Origin: Planctomycetota bacterium
GTDB lineage: Bacteria > Planctomycetota > UBA1135 > UBA2386
Length of the DNA: 37,436 nt
Assembly (NCBI GenBank): GCA_016794485.1
Contig: JAEUHV010000167.1
Coordinates: 1 to 37,436 of the forward strand
Direction of reading: 5' to 3'
Positions within the stretch are counted from its first letter, which is position 1. The number at the start of each line of letters is the position of its first letter. The translations under genes were made by a program, and so were the position numbers. Below the pieces are notes generated by a model. That model did not search any database. It was not told where the DNA came from and saw only the letters and a list, made by a program, of their open reading frames with translations. Positions 23,527 through 32,521 of the stretch are shown here, in pieces.

Positions 23527-25266
23527 TCAATACGACGGCCGGTAGAGATCCCACATGCGTCCGACCCAGGGCGCCCACGACCGCGTCCACCCGACGGGCT
23601 CGATCTGCGCGTAGCGATCCGTGTAGTCGAACAGCGCCGGGTGGTTCCACTCGTCGACCAGTCCCATCATGCGTGCCCCCAACACCGCCCCGATCCACGC
23701 ATTCGCGGTGCAACACCGCCGGTAGCTGTTCGCGGTCCACCCCTCGGCGTCGCTCTGCGGCCAGTGCACGTGCGAGAAGCCGAACTCCGGCGTGCCGATG
23801 TCGGCACCGTCGTAGCCGCCGTAGCCCCAGTTCACCTGCGTGGCCGAGGTCTGCTGGACGTAGAACGTCTGGCCGTCTTCGCCGAAGTGGATGGTGTAGC
23901 TGCCGTCGAGCTGGCGCACCGACGGGTAGTTGGCCCCGACCGCGAGCATGCCGGCGTCGTGCAGCAGCGCCCCGGTGAACAGGATCGGCCACTTGCGGCC
24001 CGAGCCGTGGCCGCCCACGCCCTCCCAGTAGCAGCCGTTCTGCACGTTGCCGTAGAAGTCGATGCCGATCTGCACCAGCTTGAGCGTGAGCGCTTGCTTC
24101 TCCGCCGGCGTGATCGCCGTATGGCACAGCAGCGAAGCCTCGTTGTAGAGCGACGCGAAGTCGCGGCCGTAGTCCGGCATGTTCAACACCGGGTGCAGGT
24201 AGCGGCTGGGCCAGCCCGGCGAGTGGTCGAGCCAGCAGCGCGTCAACTGCGCCTGCATCGCGGCGATGTCCGGCAGGCCGGTGGCCGGCGTGAGGTTCAA
24301 CAGGCGACTCCAGTCGATCGACTGCGCGTCGTAGCGCACGGTGTGGTCGGTGCCCGAGTACGGCGGCCGGAACGAACCCTGCGGCGGTGGCGTCGCCAGC
24401 ACCGTCAGCACCGCACAGGTCTCGATCTGCGGCACGTAGGCGGTGTTCGTGTTGCTGACCACCTTGACCAGCGACTGGTCTGCCTGCAGCACGCGAGGCT
24501 GCGCAGGCGACAGGTTCAGGGCCACGTTCAACGCATCGCTGTAGAGCGCTTCGTTGCCAGGCCCGTACAACGCCTTGTCATAGCCGTGCGCACGGGTCGA
24601 CGCATCGGGATCGACCATCGCCCCGTTCATCACCCGGCCGTTGACCGTCACGCACGGCGGCGTCATGCCGGTCAGCGTCACCGGCCCGACCACGAACCAA
24701 TCGCCGTTCACGAACTGGCCGGCGGGCACCGGCGCAGCGAACTGGAACGTGATCCCGTACTGGGTGATCGACGAGACCATCGTCACCGGCGTCGGCAGCG
24801 GCGCGATGCGCGTTTCGAGCGCACGTGTCCAGCCGGTGGACGCCGGGTTCAGCCCCGGCTGCTCGAACATGACCTGCCAGTACAGCCGCTGCGCTGCGAG
24901 CGACGGATCCAGCGGGACGTAGAACGGACTGGCCGCGGTGCCGGTGCCCGTCGAGAACAGCAAGCCGACTTCGGGCCGGACCGACAGTTCGCAGTTCGGC
25001 ATGCCGAGCGGCGCCAGCGCCAACGGCAGCGGCACCGCCCCCCACGCCACGTTCGACGAGCCGAGCCACAACAACGCGGGGCGCGCCGGTGGCAGGTGCG
25101 CGATCGTCACGGTGCTGCTCGATCCTGGCCGCAGGTCCGGCTGCACGCTGATCGTCGGGACCCCGCCTTGGCCGCCGCACGCCGTGCCGAAAGCCTGCGC
25201 GGACAGGGAACCTGAGCAGGCGATCGCGAACGACAGTCCCGACAGGAGAGCTAGGGTGTGGGTCAT
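23527..25266 (-). CDS. Large secreted protein of unknown function
   Basis: 579 residues. Signal peptide with cleavage likely after SLSA; the leader has AGAGGGG with a 9-base spacing before the ATG at 25266. Residues 25-140 start FGTACGGQGGVPTISVQPDLRPG and look like the beta-sandwich domain found at the start of many planctomycete exported proteins. The C-terminal 270 residues are rich in Trp, Tyr and His with blocks such as CYWEGVGGHGSGRKWPILF and LVQIGIDFYGNV, typical of helical-barrel (alpha/alpha toroid) enzymes such as polysaccharide lyases or glucuronyl hydrolases, but I see no diagnostic active-site motif. Eight or so cysteines (for example RRCCTANAW) suggest disulfides. Probably an exported carbohydrate-active or binding protein. 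Confidence 0.8.
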   Translation of the reverse strand: MTHTLALLSGLSFAIACSGSLSAQAFGTACGGQGGVPTISVQPDLRPGSSSTVTIAHLPPARPALLWLGSSNVAWGAVPLPLALAPLGMPNCELSVRPEVGLLFSTGTGTAASPFYVPLDPSLAAQRLYWQVMFEQPGLNPASTGWTRALETRIAPLPTPVTMVSSITQYGITFQFAAPVPAGQFVNGDWFVVGPVTLTGMTPPCVTVNGRVMNGAMVDPDASTRAHGYDKALYGPGNEALYSDALNVALNLSPAQPRVLQADQSLVKVVSNTNTAYVPQIETCAVLTVLATPPPQGSFRPPYSGTDHTVRYDAQSIDWSRLLNLTPATGLPDIAAMQAQLTRCWLDHSPGWPSRYLHPVLNMPDYGRDFASLYNEASLLCHTAITPAEKQALTLKLVQIGIDFYGNVQNGCYWEGVGGHGSGRKWPILFTGALLHDAGMLAVGANYPSVRQLDGSYTIHFGEDGQTFYVQQTSATQVNWGYGGYDGADIGTPEFGFSHVHWPQSDAEGWTANSYRRCCTANAWIGAVLGARMMGLVDEWNHPALFDYTDRYAQIEPVGWTRSWAPWVGRMWDLYRPSY

Positions 25267-25507
25267 CGGTGCGGGCCCCTCTACGCACACGAACTTCCGA
25301 TGCGGCCAGACTTTCACGACTCCTTCGCGGCAAACGCGGCGGCGCTCCCAGGCGCGCGCTTGCCACGCGGTGGGAAGAAATGCGACAAAGCCCCGTCCAC
25401 GGTCCACGCCTGCGGGCCACCGGCCCGATAACCGACGGCCCGCCCGTTCCCGACCGCCCGATGCACCTGTCCGCACCAGCAAGCCGCGCCTGCCCCTGGA
25501 GCCGCCG
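25267..25507. other. Divergent intergenic region
   Basis: 241 bases between two divergently read secreted or membrane protein genes; no coding sign in any frame. It has two leaders: AGAGGGG before the minus-strand gene and GGAG, 6 bases before the plus-strand ATG at 25508. It also holds the perfect inverted repeat CGGGCC-acc-GGCCCG at 25413-25427, which could be a regulator site. No clear -35/-10 pair was found. Confidence 0.6.
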
Positions 25508-27553
25508 ATGAACCGGTGGGCGGGCGTCGGCCTGTGCCTGCTTGGCCTCGGCGCGGGTCTCTGGCTCCTGGCGCCGTGGCGCGAAACCTTGCCGCCGGTG
25601 CCGCCGCAACCCACCTCGGTCGAGCCGAACGGCACGGCGAATGTGGCAACGGCAAGCAGCCCGGCCGCCGCGGACCCGACGCGCACCTCGGAACCCATCC
25701 GGGTCGAACCACCGCCCGAACGCATCGAACCCGTAGCACCACAACACGCGCAGGGCCTGCGCGGCGTCGTCGTCGACGAACGCGCCCAGCCGCTTCCGGG
25801 GCGCAAGGTGTTCCTGGTCGACAGCGCCGCGAACGACCCGTTGGCACTGCCCCTGCTCAAGCAACAGCGGGATGCGTTCGGTCCGCTGGCGAGTTGCGAC
25901 ACGGGCCCAGACGGCAGTTTCGCAGTCGGCCTGCCGGTGGCGCAGGACCGCACCTACGAGGTCTACGTGGTGTCGGATGCACACGCGACCGCGCGCATCA
26001 GCGGCCTGCGCCTGCTGCCCGGCAAGTGGCACCAGCTCGACACGATCACGCTCGTGGCCGGTGCTTTGCTGCGCGGCCGCGTCAGCGTCGCAGGCCGAGA
26101 CGACATCCCGGTGCCGAACGCCAGCATCGTGGTCGAGATCGGCACCGCGTTCGCCGACGCAGCCCTGCGGGCCCTGCCCGGCGCGGCGTCGGGTCTGTGC
26201 GCCACCACCGACACGTTCGGCAACTACGAACTGCGCCACGTGCCGAGCCGCGGCGTGGTGCAGGTGTCGGCGGTCGCCGCCGGCTTCGCGCGGCAGATCA
26301 AGGGCAACATCGAGGTTTCGACGACCAACGCCGTCGTGGTCGACTTCGCGTTGCCACCCGGCAAGATCCTGGCGGGCACGTGCAACTTCGCGAACGGCCA
26401 GCCCGTCGCCAATGCCACGGTCGAAGCCTGGCCGCAGCAGGCTGCCGGCGGTCCGCTGCTCGCCCGCAGCGACGAACAAGGGCGCTTCAACGTGCTCGGC
26501 CTCCTGGCTGGACTGCACCGGGTGCGCGTGGTCGCACGCGGCTGCCAACCCCGTGAACTGACCGACGTCGAGCCCGGGCGCACCGACCTGCAGTTCACCC
26601 TGGTGGAACTGAGCCGCTTGCGCGTGCGCGTGCAGTCGGACCGCGGCGAGGTGCTGCGCAGCTACCAGCTCGCGCTGCGCCGCGTGTTCCCCGGCCACGC
26701 CGACCAGATCGCCAAGGTGCTCGAAGTACCGGAGCAGCGGGTGCGGCTCGACGGCGCCACCGACACCGTCGAAGTGGCGGGAGTGCCGGAAGGCACGTTC
26801 GTCTGCCAGGTCGAAGCCGAAGGCTACGCCAAGACCCTGTCGGCGCCGTTCGACAACACGCGACCGCTCGGATCCGAGCCCATCGCGCGCACGTTCGACG
26901 TCGACGTGACGATGACGCTCGGCGGCACTCTACGCGGCGTCGTGCTCGACGAACGCGGCCAGCCGCTGGCCGGAGCCATCCTGAGCACGCAAGCCGATGG
27001 GCGGTTGCCCGACAACCCGTTCGAACGGCTGCTCGCCAGCGCGCTGCCCGAACGCATCACTGCGACCCACACGACGACGGCCGCCGACGGCTCGTTCGCG
27101 CTGCGCCACCTCGCCCACGCGGGGTACCAGCTGCTGGTCGAACACGCCGAAGCTTGCCGGACCGTCGTGCCGGGCCTGAAGGTGCTCGCCGACGACACCG
27201 TCACCCTGCCGCCGATCCGCCTGCAGTCGGGCGCCCGCGTGCGCGGCGTCGCCACCGTGGCCGGCCGCATCGCCGGCCAGATGAAGGTCGTGCTGACCAC
27301 GCCGACCGACCTCGCCGACCCCAAGCTCGCACTGCGCCTCGAGACCGTCACCGAGCCCGACGGCACCTTCGCGTTCGCGCGCCGCGTGCCGGCCGGCCGC
27401 TACGACCTGCGCGCCGCCGTCGTCGGCACGGGCGAGCCCGAAGCCCAGATCTTCCGCGAGATTTCCCAGTTGAACCGTTCGACCACCACGGTGACCGTGC
27501 CCACGGGCCAACACCAGGTCGAATGCTCGATCGACCTGCCTTCCGACCACTGA
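25508..27553 (+). CDS. Membrane-anchored multidomain protein with carboxypeptidase-regulatory-like repeats (first paralogue)
   Basis: 681 residues; ATG at 25508 with GGAG 6 bases upstream (earlier in-frame starts lie in the shadow of the divergent gene). N-terminal membrane anchor WAGVGLCLLGLGAGLWLL, then a Pro/Ser/Thr linker to about residue 75, then about five beta-sandwich units starting with G-x-V motifs: LRGVVVDERAQPLPG, LRGRVSVAGRDDIPVPNA, LAGTCNFANGQPVANA, LRGVVLDERGQPLAGA and VRGVATVAGR, the CarboxypepD_reg/transthyretin-like type. Between the third and fourth units is a different segment (SYQLALRRVF, EGYAKTLSAPF, TMTLGGT) shared with the next gene. The protein should face the periplasm; no catalytic motif. 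The next gene starts 16 bases later. Confidence 0.85.
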   Translation: MNRWAGVGLCLLGLGAGLWLLAPWRETLPPVPPQPTSVEPNGTANVATASSPAAADPTRTSEPIRVEPPPERIEPVAPQHAQGLRGVVVDERAQPLPGRKVFLVDSAANDPLALPLLKQQRDAFGPLASCDTGPDGSFAVGLPVAQDRTYEVYVVSDAHATARISGLRLLPGKWHQLDTITLVAGALLRGRVSVAGRDDIPVPNASIVVEIGTAFADAALRALPGAASGLCATTDTFGNYELRHVPSRGVVQVSAVAAGFARQIKGNIEVSTTNAVVVDFALPPGKILAGTCNFANGQPVANATVEAWPQQAAGGPLLARSDEQGRFNVLGLLAGLHRVRVVARGCQPRELTDVEPGRTDLQFTLVELSRLRVRVQSDRGEVLRSYQLALRRVFPGHADQIAKVLEVPEQRVRLDGATDTVEVAGVPEGTFVCQVEAEGYAKTLSAPFDNTRPLGSEPIARTFDVDVTMTLGGTLRGVVLDERGQPLAGAILSTQADGRLPDNPFERLLASALPERITATHTTTAADGSFALRHLAHAGYQLLVEHAEACRTVVPGLKVLADDTVTLPPIRLQSGARVRGVATVAGRIAGQMKVVLTTPTDLADPKLALRLETVTEPDGTFAFARRVPAGRYDLRAAVVGTGEPEAQIFREISQLNRSTTTVTVPTGQHQVECSIDLPSDH

Positions 27554-27569
27554 GACCCCGAGTCCTCCC

Positions 27570-29654
27570 GTGTCCAACGCCAGCAAGCTCGCCGTCCCGC
27601 TGATCCTCCTGGCCGCCGCCGCCGGCGGCGCCGCCTGGTATTTCTCCCAGCAGAACCCCGATCCGCAGCCCACTCCGGTGCAGCCCGTCGAGCCGGCCAA
27701 GGTCGACCCGAAGCCGCAACCGAATCCCGAGCCGCAACCGAACGCCGTGGTTTCGACGCAGGAGCCGACCCGCACCGAACGCAATCCCGCGGTCGACGGC
27801 CAGGCGCACGCCGACGCCGCGCAAGGCGTGTTCGGCCGCGTGCTGATGCCGAACGGCGCACCGGCCGCGGGCATCCCGGTGTTCCTGATGGAGAGCGCGA
27901 TGGCCAACCCGATCGAGCTGTTCCTCGCGCAGAAGAGCGGCAAGGTGAAGCCACCGCTGGCGTCGACGGCGACGCAGGCGGACGGCACGTTCCGGGTCGG
28001 CGTCGTGAAGGCGGGAACCGCAGTCGACCTGCGCATCGCCAGCCCAGACCACCCCGAGTTCCACCAGCCCAACATCAAGGTCCGCGACGGTGACTGGTAC
28101 GACGTGAAGGACATCTCGCTCGAGACCGGCACGCTGGTCACCGGCCGCGTGATCGACCTGCACAGCAAGGCGCCGGTGCCGAATGCGACGGTCTACCTGG
28201 CGAGCAGCCACCAGTCGCACACGATGCTGGCGGTGCCCGGCCGCGAACGCGGCCTGGCGACGGCCACCGACACCAACGGCGCGTTCCGCTACACCAACGG
28301 TCCCCGTTCGGGCTTGATCAACCTCGTGGCGGAAGCCCAGGGCTACGCCAGCGGCCAGATCCTGAACCAGCAGATCCGCACCGATGCGGCCAACGACTAC
28401 ACGCTCGAAGTCGAAGCGGGCCAGCCGATCGGCGGCGTCTGCGTCGACCCGACCGGTGCACCGGTCGGCGGCGTGCGCCTCGACGTCGTCGGACTCAGCT
28501 CGAAGACGCCGATGAGCGCCACCACCACCAGTGAGCCGGACGGCAACTTCCAGTTCGGCAACCTGCGGCCGGGCCCGTACCAGCTCACCGCCAACTCGTC
28601 GCAGTTCGCCGAACTGCGCATGCCGGTCGTCCTGACCGGCGAGACCGAAGTGAAGGTCGTGCTGACCAAACGCGGCACCGCCCACCTGCAGGTGCTCGCC
28701 GCGAACGGCCAGGAGATCAAGTCGTACTCGCTGAGCCTGAAGCGCTACTTCGCCAACAACCCGCTCGGCATCGCCAACGTGCCCGAGTGGAACGACCGCC
28801 GCATCAACCCGAGCGACTACCGCGCCACGGACGGCAAGTTCGCTTCGATCGGCGGCCTGCCGACCGGCGACTTCCGGTTCATGATCACCGACTCGCAGCA
28901 CGCCAAGACGCTGTCGCCGCCGTTCACCATCGCCGAAGGCGGCGTGGTCGTCGAAGTGCGCGCGACGATGACGCTGGGCGGCACGATCACCGGCACCGTG
29001 ATCGACGACACCGGCAAGCCGGTCGCCGACGCCAACGTGTCGAGCGACATGAACGGCGGCATCGCCGCCGACACGGGCCTGTTCGAGATCTTCGGCAAGA
29101 TGATGCCGGAGAAGCACAGCAAGGTGTCGGTCAAGACCGACGCGCAGGGCCGCTTCCGCATCCCCAAGCTGTCGTTCGCCGACTACATGGTGCGCGCCGC
29201 GCACCCCGACTACTGCGAAGGCACCGCGATCAACCTGAAGCTCGAAGGCGAGGGCCAGGTGATCGACGCCGGCGTGATCCAGCTGTCGAAGGGCGCCATC
29301 GTCGAGGGCTTCACGACGATCGGCGGCCAGCCCATGGGCCAGGTCAAGGTCACGTTCTCGGTGCCGATGAACGCCGAGACCCTGCCGGCGGCGGGGCGCG
29401 GCGACCCGAACGCGATGCTGCAGGCAGGCCCCGCCAAGATCCTGTTCAACGCCAGCGTGCACAGCGATGGCGACGGCCGCTTCCGGCTGCTGAAGCGCGT
29501 GCCCCCGGGCACCTACCGCGCGACCGCGCAGCGGCCGGCGACCGCGGGCGACATGTTCACGCCGATGCTCGACGCCAAGGAAACGGCCCGCGAGATCGTC
29601 GTGGCGCCCGGCCAGGAATACGTGCAGGTCACGTTCGAGCTGCCGCGCCGCTGA
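27570..29654 (+). CDS. Membrane-anchored multidomain protein with carboxypeptidase-regulatory-like repeats (second paralogue)
   Basis: 694 residues; GTG start at 27570, 16 bases after the preceding gene. N-terminal anchor LAVPLILLAAAAGGAAWYF, a Pro-rich linker (PQPTPVQPVEPAKVDPKPQ) and five sandwich units: VFGRVLMPNGAPAAG, VTGRVIDLHSKAPVPNA, IGGVCVDPTGAPVGG, ITGTVIDDTGKPVADA and VEGFTTIGGQPMG. It is a tandem paralogue of the upstream gene: same length, same order, and identical landmarks in the central segment (SYSLSLKRYF against SYQLALRRVF; AKTLSPPF against AKTLSAPF; ATMTLGGT against VTMTLGGT). Sequence divergence is high, so the duplication is old. The stop lies 15 bases from that of the convergent peptidase. 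Confidence 0.85.
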   Translation: MSNASKLAVPLILLAAAAGGAAWYFSQQNPDPQPTPVQPVEPAKVDPKPQPNPEPQPNAVVSTQEPTRTERNPAVDGQAHADAAQGVFGRVLMPNGAPAAGIPVFLMESAMANPIELFLAQKSGKVKPPLASTATQADGTFRVGVVKAGTAVDLRIASPDHPEFHQPNIKVRDGDWYDVKDISLETGTLVTGRVIDLHSKAPVPNATVYLASSHQSHTMLAVPGRERGLATATDTNGAFRYTNGPRSGLINLVAEAQGYASGQILNQQIRTDAANDYTLEVEAGQPIGGVCVDPTGAPVGGVRLDVVGLSSKTPMSATTTSEPDGNFQFGNLRPGPYQLTANSSQFAELRMPVVLTGETEVKVVLTKRGTAHLQVLAANGQEIKSYSLSLKRYFANNPLGIANVPEWNDRRINPSDYRATDGKFASIGGLPTGDFRFMITDSQHAKTLSPPFTIAEGGVVVEVRATMTLGGTITGTVIDDTGKPVADANVSSDMNGGIAADTGLFEIFGKMMPEKHSKVSVKTDAQGRFRIPKLSFADYMVRAAHPDYCEGTAINLKLEGEGQVIDAGVIQLSKGAIVEGFTTIGGQPMGQVKVTFSVPMNAETLPAAGRGDPNAMLQAGPAKILFNASVHSDGDGRFRLLKRVPPGTYRATAQRPATAGDMFTPMLDAKETAREIVVAPGQEYVQVTFELPRR

Positions 29655-29669
29655 GCCCGGCTGCGCCGT

Positions 29670-31958
29670 TCACTTCGCCCGCGGCCCCGCGGGCACGCGC
29701 CGCTGCAGGAAGTCGGCGAGCGCGTCGTAGAGGTGCGCCCGGGTGCCGTCGCGTTCGCGGATCGCATGCGTGCGGTTCGGGTACGCCAGCATCTCGAAGC
29801 GCTTGCCGTGCGCGACCAGCGTGTCGACGAGACGTTCGGTGTGCTGGTAGTGCACGTTGTCGTCGCCAGTGCCGTGCACCAGGAGCAGCGGGGCCTTCAG
29901 GTTCTTGGCGAACGTGATCGGCGAGCACTGCCGGTAGACCTCGGGGAACTGGCGCGGATCGCCGCAGTACCGTTCCTGGTAGATCGTGTCGTACAGCGCG
30001 ACGTCGGTGACCGGCGCCACCGACATGCCGGCGGTGAACAGGTCAGGGTAGCGGAACAGCATGTTCAGCGTCATCGCACCACCACCCGACCAGCCCCAGA
30101 TGGCGAGGCGCGAACGGTCCATCCACGCGTGCTGCTCGCACAGCTTCGTCACCGCGGCGTTCCAGTCGGCGGAGCTGGTGACACCGATCTTCTGGAACAG
30201 CGCCTTGCGCCAATCGCGACCTTTCGGTGCTGGCGTGCCACGCGCGTCGACCGACATCACGACATAGCCGAGCTGCGTCAGCCAGCGATGGAACAGGTGG
30301 TGCTTGAGATCCCAGCGATCCATCACCGTCTGCGACCACGGCTCGCCGTAGACGTGGAACACCACCGGCCACGACTTCGTCGGATCGAAGTCCTTCGGGT
30401 ACATCGCAAAGCCGTCGAGGGTGACGCCGCCGTCGATCGCGACCGTGAAGAACTCGTTGGTGCCCTTGTCGACCTTCGCGTAGCGCGCACGCAGTGCTTC
30501 GTTGTCGACCAGCACGCGCACCACTTCCTGCTTCGGCAGGCGCACCAGATCGACCACGGGCGGTTGGTCGAACGACGACGACGTCCGGATCGCCAACGTC
30601 CCGTCCGGGTTCGGGATGAAGTCATGCCATGCCTCGGCCACGACTTCGGCCGCCTGGCTTCCGTCGGCCAGGTTGCGCCCCGACACACGCAAGAGCTTCT
30701 GCGTGGCAACCGGACCGACGGTGCACAACACATCTGGACCCCGAAGAGAGGGCTCGCGCGATGGGTCTCCGACCCACAGCACCTCGATCACGTCGTAACC
30801 GCTCGTCCAAGCCACCAGGGGCCATTGGCCTCCCATGGGATTCCAGCGGATCGATCCACACTGGCGGTAGCGCGGTCCCTTGCCGTCGTGGAACGCGCTG
30901 TCGCTGGTCCAGAAGAAGTCAGCCCCCTGGCCGAGCCAGCGGAAGTCGTCGCGCACGTCGATGTAGGCCTCGTCGCGCTCCTCGTGCACGACCCGCACCG
31001 CCCCGGTCGCCACGTCGGCGGCGTAGACGACGAGGTGGTTCTGCGCGCGCGGCAGCCACTGCACCATCAGTTCCTTGCTGTCGGGGTGCCATTCCATGCG
31101 CGGCAGGTAGGTCTCGCGCGGGTCGCCCGGCGTCTGCATCCACACCGGCTGCTTCGCACCGTCGGCGGCGAGCACCCCGATACGGCACGCGGAGTTCGTC
31201 GTGCCCGCCTTCGGATACTGCACCGGCACGACCTGCGCGTAGCGGTCCGCCAAGTTGTCGACCATCACGAACTCGCCCACGCCGCTGCAATCGAGCTGCC
31301 AGAACGCGATCGACGTCCCGTCCGGACTCCAGCGGAAGCCGTCGCGGCAGTCGAACTCCTCCTCGTAGACCCAGTCGAACGTGCCGTTGATCGTCGTGCG
31401 CGAGCCGTCCTTGGTCAGTCGCGTGCGCTTGCCGGTCGCGACCTGTTCGACCCACAGGTCGTTCTGCGCGACGTACGCGACGCGCGTGCCATCCGGCGAC
31501 CACTTCGCGAACTGCAGCGTCGAGATCGGCAGGTCGCCGCCGAGCCGACGCGGTTCGGACTTGCCGTCGAGAGCGAGCACGAAGAACTCGCCGCGCGTGT
31601 TCTGCCGCCACACGCGTTCGCTCTGCGTGAACACCAGGATCTGCGTGCCGTCCGGAGAGAACGTGTAGTCCTCGATCCCGAGCGCCCTGGCGAGCCGATC
31701 GACCCACAGCATCGCCGCCGACACGACGACCTCGCGCGCGCCCGAAACGGCCTCGTAGCGCACCAGTTCGAGCACCTCGGTGCCGGGCTTCGGCTCGAGC
31801 GTCGCGAAGTGCGCGCCGTCGAGCCAGCGGGCGGGCCCGAATCGTTCGGCGGCGAACTCGGTCCCGGCGACGCGCTGGGCATCGAGCCGCCCTTCCTGCC
31901 CAGGCAGGCCGGCGACGAGCAGAAGCAGGGCGAACGAACGGACGGCGGCGTTTCCCAT
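29670..31958 (-). CDS. Dipeptidyl-peptidase IV-type S9B serine peptidase, secreted
   Basis: 762 residues. Signal peptide of about 20 residues. Beta-propeller domain followed by alpha/beta hydrolase domain. The N-terminal amine binding motif FDWVYEEEF (195-202; E199-E201) corresponds to Glu205/206 of human DPP4. Catalytic triad S624 (GWSGGG), D699 (HGTGDDNVH) and H731 (NRTHAI), with the D-to-H distance of 32 as in human DPP4. The GWSGGG replaces the more usual GWSYGG. Releases Xaa-Pro or Xaa-Ala dipeptides from peptide N-termini; here likely in the periplasm or on the surface for peptide uptake. Its C-terminal codons hold a GC-rich inverted repeat (CCCGCGG-cc-CCGCGGG, 29678-29693) that could terminate the plus-strand operon. 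Confidence 0.95.
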   Translation of the reverse strand: MGNAAVRSFALLLLVAGLPGQEGRLDAQRVAGTEFAAERFGPARWLDGAHFATLEPKPGTEVLELVRYEAVSGAREVVVSAAMLWVDRLARALGIEDYTFSPDGTQILVFTQSERVWRQNTRGEFFVLALDGKSEPRRLGGDLPISTLQFAKWSPDGTRVAYVAQNDLWVEQVATGKRTRLTKDGSRTTINGTFDWVYEEEFDCRDGFRWSPDGTSIAFWQLDCSGVGEFVMVDNLADRYAQVVPVQYPKAGTTNSACRIGVLAADGAKQPVWMQTPGDPRETYLPRMEWHPDSKELMVQWLPRAQNHLVVYAADVATGAVRVVHEERDEAYIDVRDDFRWLGQGADFFWTSDSAFHDGKGPRYRQCGSIRWNPMGGQWPLVAWTSGYDVIEVLWVGDPSREPSLRGPDVLCTVGPVATQKLLRVSGRNLADGSQAAEVVAEAWHDFIPNPDGTLAIRTSSSFDQPPVVDLVRLPKQEVVRVLVDNEALRARYAKVDKGTNEFFTVAIDGGVTLDGFAMYPKDFDPTKSWPVVFHVYGEPWSQTVMDRWDLKHHLFHRWLTQLGYVVMSVDARGTPAPKGRDWRKALFQKIGVTSSADWNAAVTKLCEQHAWMDRSRLAIWGWSGGGAMTLNMLFRYPDLFTAGMSVAPVTDVALYDTIYQERYCGDPRQFPEVYRQCSPITFAKNLKAPLLLVHGTGDDNVHYQHTERLVDTLVAHGKRFEMLAYPNRTHAIRERDGTRAHLYDALADFLQRRVPAGPRAK

Positions 31959-31986
31959 GCCGCGATGCTACGGACGTGAACGCGCG

Positions 31987-32472
31987 CTAGCGAACGGGGC
32001 TTGCCGGCAGCGCGGGGACCAACGACACGTGGCCAGGTGCCACGAGGTCGTCGGCGCGCAGCAGGCAGGGCAGGCTGCCGCCGTTGTCGAACCGCAGCTC
32101 GACGTCGTAACGCCCAGGCGTGAGGCCGCTGATCGGGATCGTCGCGTCGGATCGCACCCGCGGCCGCACTTCGAGCCACGGCGTGGCTTCGCGTCCCGAC
32201 GACAACCGCCGCCACAGCGTCATCGAACCACTCTGGCCGACGAAGTCGGCCGGCACGGTCAGCACGAACGGGTTGCGCACCAAATCGACCGCGGGGATCG
32301 GCACCGACCGTTCGCCGCTCGCGTCGCGCACCACGACGTGCCCCGACCCGACCGTCGCCGGCGCCGCAACGGAATCGACCTCGGGCTCCGGAGTCGGCGC
32401 GGCCAGCGTGGCCACACGCAGCAGCACCACCAGGGCGCCGGGAATCACCCACCACGACAGTCGGTCCGCCAT
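31987..32472 (-). CDS. Small membrane-anchored protein of unknown function
   Basis: 161 residues. ATG at 32472 chosen because it begins MADRLSWWVIPGALVVLLRVATLA, one membrane segment; the frame opens at 32541 but the extra piece is Arg-rich and unlikely. The rest looks like a single beta-sandwich: VGSGHVVVRDASGERSVPIP, FVLTVPADFVGQSGSMTLWRR, WLEVRPRVRSDATIPISGLTPGRYDVELRFDNG, similar in tone to the G-x-[YF]-D-V strands of carboxypeptidase-regulatory-like domains in the two paralogues at 25508-29654. Function unknown. It starts 49 bases after the 202-residue gene and ends 28 bases before the DPP4-type gene. Confidence 0.72.
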   Translation of the reverse strand: MADRLSWWVIPGALVVLLRVATLAAPTPEPEVDSVAAPATVGSGHVVVRDASGERSVPIPAVDLVRNPFVLTVPADFVGQSGSMTLWRRLSSGREATPWLEVRPRVRSDATIPISGLTPGRYDVELRFDNGGSLPCLLRADDLVAPGHVSLVPALPASPVR

Positions 32473-32521
32473 GCGGCGGTTTTCGGCAGTTCTCGTCCCG
32501 GGACTGAACCGGCCGTGCGCC

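Noticed and set aside
29678..29693. Intrinsic terminator CCCGCGG-cc-CCGCGGG after the tandem paralogue operon
   Set aside because: The loop is only 2 bases, no T-run follows, and it lies in codons of the DPP4-type gene. It is mentioned there but not listed as a feature.
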